A stretch of 64,000 nucleotides of DNA from DATFWC01 sp045801465 (GTDB lineage Bacteria; Pseudomonadota; Alphaproteobacteria; Rhizobiales; Xanthobacteraceae): the NCBI GenBank assembly GCA_045801465.1, contig JBJMSU010000172.1:8433-72432 (forward strand), in the 5' to 3' direction. Below, one piece after another: positions 61,050 to 64,000 of this stretch. The number at the start of each line of letters is the position of its first letter. Position 1 is the stretch's first letter. Position numbers and translations under genes: made by a program. Under the pieces are notes generated by a model. It ran no database searches and was not told the origin of the DNA. It saw only the letters and a program-made list of their open reading frames with translations.

Positions 61050-61214
61050 ATGGCCGAAGTCGCCGCTCCATCCTGGCGTGTGAAACCACGCCCGCTTGCC
61101 TTGGTCGCCGGCGTGGCGGGCGCGCTGGTCGCCACGACCGTTGTGCTCTGGGCTCATTATGGCACGGCGGTTTTCTTCGAGATGATCCGGGCCGGCTTTG
61201 CGGCTTGCTTCTGA
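61050..61214 (+). CDS. Small membrane protein upstream of sco (54 aa)
   Basis: The ATG has a near-perfect AGGAGG five bases before. The protein begins MAEVAAPSWRVKPRPLALV and has one clear hydrophobic helix (ALVAGVAGALVATTVVLWA), then a short tail FFEMIRAGFAACF. It ends 22 bases before the SCO gene, implying one transcript. It may be a partner in cytochrome oxidase assembly, which is inference. Confidence 0.65.
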   Translation: MAEVAAPSWRVKPRPLALVAGVAGALVATTVVLWAHYGTAVFFEMIRAGFAACF

Positions 61215-61235
61215 CCGGCGGCGGCATTGACGATC

Positions 61236-61829
61236 ATGAGTCCTCGCGTTGCGCGCATTCTCCTGATTTCATCGGCTTTCCTGGTCGGTCTCGTTCTCTG
61301 TTTCGCCGTCATCCTGCTGGTGGCCGGGCGCGACGTGAGCCCGATTGCCCAGACGGCGGCGATCGGCGGCCCGTTCGAGCTCATCGATCAGGATGGACGA
61401 CCCGTGAGCGATCGGGATTTCAAGGGGCGTCCGTTCCTGGTGTTCTTCGGCTTCACCAACTGCCCGGATGTGTGTCCGACCACCCTGTTCGAAATCTCGG
61501 AGGTGCTGCGGGCGCTCGGCCCGGATGCCGACAAGGTGAACGCGCTGTTCGTAACCGTCGATCCCGAGCGGGATAGGCCCGAGCAGATCAAGGACTACCT
61601 GTCGAGCTTCGATCCGCATCTGCGCGGCGCGACCGGCGATCCTGCGGCAATCGCCGCCATGACCAAGGCCTACCGGGTCTACGTGAAAAAGGTACCGCAG
61701 GAGAATGGCTACACCATGGACCACACGGCCATCGTGTACCTGATGGGCAAGGATGGCCGCTTCATCGCGCCCTTCAGCCTCAAGCGCGGGACGGCCGAAG
61801 CCGCCGCCGATCTCCGCAAGTACCTGTAG
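61236..61829 (+). CDS. SCO1/SenC-family copper chaperone
   Basis: The 197-residue protein has an N-terminal membrane anchor, then a thioredoxin-like domain with the copper ligands Cys76 and Cys80 (NCPDVCPTT) and His163 (TMDHTAIVYL). It delivers copper to the CuA site of cytochrome c oxidase. A TTG start at 61227 would add three residues. It follows a 54-aa membrane protein. Confidence 0.9.
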   Translation: MSPRVARILLISSAFLVGLVLCFAVILLVAGRDVSPIAQTAAIGGPFELIDQDGRPVSDRDFKGRPFLVFFGFTNCPDVCPTTLFEISEVLRALGPDADKVNALFVTVDPERDRPEQIKDYLSSFDPHLRGATGDPAAIAAMTKAYRVYVKKVPQENGYTMDHTAIVYLMGKDGRFIAPFSLKRGTAEAAADLRKYL

Positions 61830-61967
61830 CGGTGCCGGCAAGGTAAGGATAACCCCATTTCGAGTCGCTTCCTGCATGCTGGTGCCATTGTGGCCCAGTC
61901 GCGACGCTTCCCCGTCCTGCCATTTCCGTTATAAGCGCCCGGGCCGGGCAGCCGCGGATCATGCCGC

Positions 61968-62888
61968 ATGCAACTGTTGTCGAGCGTGTCAAAGCACCGA
62001 GCCGGGGCAAAAGCCGGGCGGCAGCCAGGCTGGATTCCAGGCTGGGCGCTGCTTGTGGGATTGACGACGTTGCTCGCGATTGTCGACGCTGAGCCGGGGA
62101 TGGCGCAGCCGCGCGGCGATGCCGCCGCCGGCGTTCCCGGGTTCTGGGATCCGCGGCGGCGGCCTGAACGTCCCGACCTCACGCGCATCAGCATCATTCG
62201 CTTTCTCACCGAAGTCGATTATCCGCCGTTCAACTATCCGGGAGCGGACGGCAACCCGGCCGGCTTCAATATCGATCTCGCGCGGCTGATCTGCGAGGAG
62301 CTGAAGGTCAACTGCACCATGCAGATGCGCCGTTTCGACACGCTGATCGACGCGCTGGCGGAAAATCGCGGCGATGCGGTGATCGCGTCGCTCGCGGTGA
62401 ACCGGGATGTGCGGCGGCGCATCGACTTCACCGACCCTTACTACCGCTCGCCGGCGCGCTTCGTGGCGCGCCGCGATTCGACCATCGAGGACGTGCGGCC
62501 GGAGCACCTCGAAGGCCGCAAGGTGGCGGTGATCGCCAAGACATCGCACGAGGCCTATCTCAGAGGCTTCTTCACCGAGGTGGAGGTTCGCCCCTATCCC
62601 AACGGAGAAGCCGCGCGCGAGGCGCTGCGCCGCGGCGAGGTCGATCTCCTGTTCGGCGATGGCATCGCGCTGGCGTTCTGGCTCAACGGGTCCGACTCGG
62701 CGAATTGCTGCATGTTCAAGGGCGGACCGTTTACCGAAAGCCGCTATTTCGGCGAAGGCATCGGCATTGCGGTCCGGCGTGGCAACGAGACGCTGCGCCT
62801 CGCCTTGAACTGGGGACTGTTCCGGCTGTGGGAAAAGGGCCAGTTCACCGACCTGTGGCTGCGCTATTTTCCCATCAGCCCGTTCTGA
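61968..62888 (+). CDS. ABC transporter family-3 solute-binding protein
   Basis: The 306-residue protein has a hydrophobic N-terminus (WALLVGLTTLLAIV), then a bacterial SBP family-3 domain: IRFLTEVDYPPFNYPGADGN, AGFNIDLARLICEELK, DAVIASLAVNRDVRRRIDF and DPYYRSPARFVAR. Such proteins bind polar amino acids, but no permease or ATPase genes adjoin. An unusual ~30-residue Pro/Arg-rich segment precedes the domain. The start codon at 61968 is uncertain. Confidence 0.82.
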   Translation: MQLLSSVSKHRAGAKAGRQPGWIPGWALLVGLTTLLAIVDAEPGMAQPRGDAAAGVPGFWDPRRRPERPDLTRISIIRFLTEVDYPPFNYPGADGNPAGFNIDLARLICEELKVNCTMQMRRFDTLIDALAENRGDAVIASLAVNRDVRRRIDFTDPYYRSPARFVARRDSTIEDVRPEHLEGRKVAVIAKTSHEAYLRGFFTEVEVRPYPNGEAAREALRRGEVDLLFGDGIALAFWLNGSDSANCCMFKGGPFTESRYFGEGIGIAVRRGNETLRLALNWGLFRLWEKGQFTDLWLRYFPISPF

Positions 62889-62901
62889 GGGCGCCGAGCC
62901 G

Positions 62902-64000
62902 ATGCCGTCCGCCGACATGCACACCGCCGCGGAGCTGCGGGAATTCGCCGAACAATCGTCCGCTTGGCCGTTCGAAGAAGCGCGCAAGATCGTCGCCCGG
63001 CTGAAAAAGCGGCCGAAGGACGAAGTGATTTTCGAGACCGGCTACGGCCCGTCCGGGTTGCCGCACATCGGCACCTTCGGCGAAGTCGCGCGGACCACGA
63101 TGGTGCGGCACGCATTTCGCGTGCTGACCGACGACCGGTTGAAGACGCGGCTCATTGCCTTCTCCGACGATATGGACGGGCTGCGCAAGGTGCCGGACAA
63201 CATCCCGAACAAGGAGATGATAGCGCAGCACCTGGGCAAGCCGCTGACGCGCGTGCCCGATCCGTTCGGCACGCACGAGAGCTTCGGCGCCCACAACAAC
63301 GCGCGGCTGCGCGCGTTCCTCGACACCTTCGGGTTCGAGTACGAATTCCTCTCGTCGACCGCTTGCTACACGTCGGGCCGCTTCGATGCGGCATTGTTGA
63401 AGCTGCTCGCGCGCTTCGACGAGGTGATGGCGATCATGCTGCCGTCGCTGCGGGAGGAGCGCGCGCAGACCTATTCGCCGTTTCTTCCCATCGACCCGGT
63501 GAGCGGAATCGTGCTGCAGGTTCCGGTGATCGGCCACGATGCCGCGGCCGGCACCATCACGTACGAGCATCCGGAGACGAAGGAGCCGATCACCACGCCG
63601 GTGACCGGCGGGCGCACCAAATTGCAATGGAAGCCGGACTGGGCCATGCGCTGGATTGCGCTCGGCGTCGACTACGAGATGGCCGGCAAGGACCTGATCG
63701 ACTCGGTGAAATTGTCGGGCGAGATCTGCCGGGCACTCGGCGGCGCGCCGCCGGAAGGCTTCAATTACGAGCTCTTCCTCGACGAGAAGGGCCAGAAGAT
63801 CTCGAAGTCCAAGGGCAATGGGCTCACCATCGACGAATGGCTGCGCTATGCCAGTCCCGAGAGCTTGTCGCTGTTCATGTACCGCGAGCCGAAGGCGGCG
63901 AAGCGCCTCCACTTCGACGTGATCCCGCGCCACGTCGACGACTATCAGCAATTCCTCGAAGGCTATCGCCGGCAAGACGCAAAGCAGCGCCTGTCGAACC
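62902..64000 (+). CDS. lysS: Class I lysyl-tRNA synthetase, N-terminal part
   Basis: The first 366 codons of a class I LysRS (LysK type) are present; the 3' end is outside the window. Motifs are the class I HIGH-like PSGLPHIGTFG (HIGT at residues 55-58) and KISKS (299-303), with FETGYGPSG at the start. Alphaproteobacteria commonly use this enzyme in place of class II LysRS. The start ATG was chosen as the first one after the upstream stop; one five codons later (62917) is also possible. Confidence 0.93.
   Translation, partial: MPSADMHTAAELREFAEQSSAWPFEEARKIVARLKKRPKDEVIFETGYGPSGLPHIGTFGEVARTTMVRHAFRVLTDDRLKTRLIAFSDDMDGLRKVPDNIPNKEMIAQHLGKPLTRVPDPFGTHESFGAHNNARLRAFLDTFGFEYEFLSSTACYTSGRFDAALLKLLARFDEVMAIMLPSLREERAQTYSPFLPIDPVSGIVLQVPVIGHDAAAGTITYEHPETKEPITTPVTGGRTKLQWKPDWAMRWIALGVDYEMAGKDLIDSVKLSGEICRALGGAPPEGFNYELFLDEKGQKISKSKGNGLTIDEWLRYASPESLSLFMYREPKAAKRLHFDVIPRHVDDYQQFLEGYRRQDAKQRLSN

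Noticed and set aside
1..64000. CRISPR array
   Set aside because: No set of equally spaced direct repeats of 24-40 bases was found; the repeats seen are palindromic and dispersed.

Overview
The window is a stretch of high-GC chromosome with dense, mostly ATGA-coupled operons and several families of short intergenic palindromic repeats. Gene content points to an alphaproteobacterium, probably Hyphomicrobiales (Bradyrhizobium/Rhodopseudomonas/Pseudolabrys-like): a SAM-II riboswitch in front of metZ, a class I lysyl-tRNA synthetase, a two-domain-length dCTP deaminase, TRAP transporters and UbiD/Rieske aromatic-type catabolism. The species cannot be fixed from the sequence alone.

Layout. 1-5773: sulfate assimilation and uptake (end of cysD, cysN, sulfate-binding protein, cysT, cysW, cysA); CysN carries a C-terminal membrane domain resembling DUF2061. 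5787-13650, minus strand: two separate caspase-family (peptidase C14) loci, namely a single metacaspase-like gene and an OmpA-like/caspase-EF-hand-DUF4384/DUF4384 operon, followed by a secreted NlpC/P60-like protein. 13836-16938: a small protein, a DUF4424 protein and a methyltransferase. 17117-43379: one complete-looking type VI secretion (T6SS) locus built of divergent blocks. Minus strand: tagH, tssK-tssL-tssM-tagF-pppA-ppkA, and vgrG with a small associated gene and a broken-looking cargo gene. Plus strand: tssA, tssB-tssC, hcp, tssE-tssF-tssG-tssH. No TssJ lipoprotein or PAAR tip protein is visible. CRP/FNR-like palindromes lie in front of tssK and across the tagH start, and a related one lies in front of the metacaspase. 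A second palindrome (GATAGC-N5-GCTATC) is shared by the two caspase loci. These suggest, without proving, that the caspase genes and the secretion system are tied together.

43412-50119: a DUF433/DUF5615 antitoxin-toxin-like pair, tRNA-Gly(CCC), small genes, dCTP deaminase, SAM-II riboswitch plus terminator and metZ, a GxSxG hydrolase-like protein and a luciferase-like monooxygenase. 50119-59200: a putative catabolic region with a MarR regulator, UbiD-type decarboxylase, TRAP transporter dctPQM, GMC oxidoreductase, a 67-aa partner, Rieske oxygenase and Rieske ferredoxin. 59354-64000: phosphoribosyltransferase, a periplasmic ClpP-like protein, a 54-aa membrane protein with an SCO copper chaperone, a family-3 solute-binding protein and the start of class I lysS.

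The strongest unexplained DNA signals are four: a composite ~165-bp two-hairpin repeat present in inverted orientation at 28824-28990 and 49777-49941; a 163-bp element at 59196-59358 whose perfect 21-bp terminal inverted repeats contain the stop codons of both flanking genes; the shared palindromes upstream of the caspase and T6SS operons; and the frameshifted cargo gene behind vgrG.
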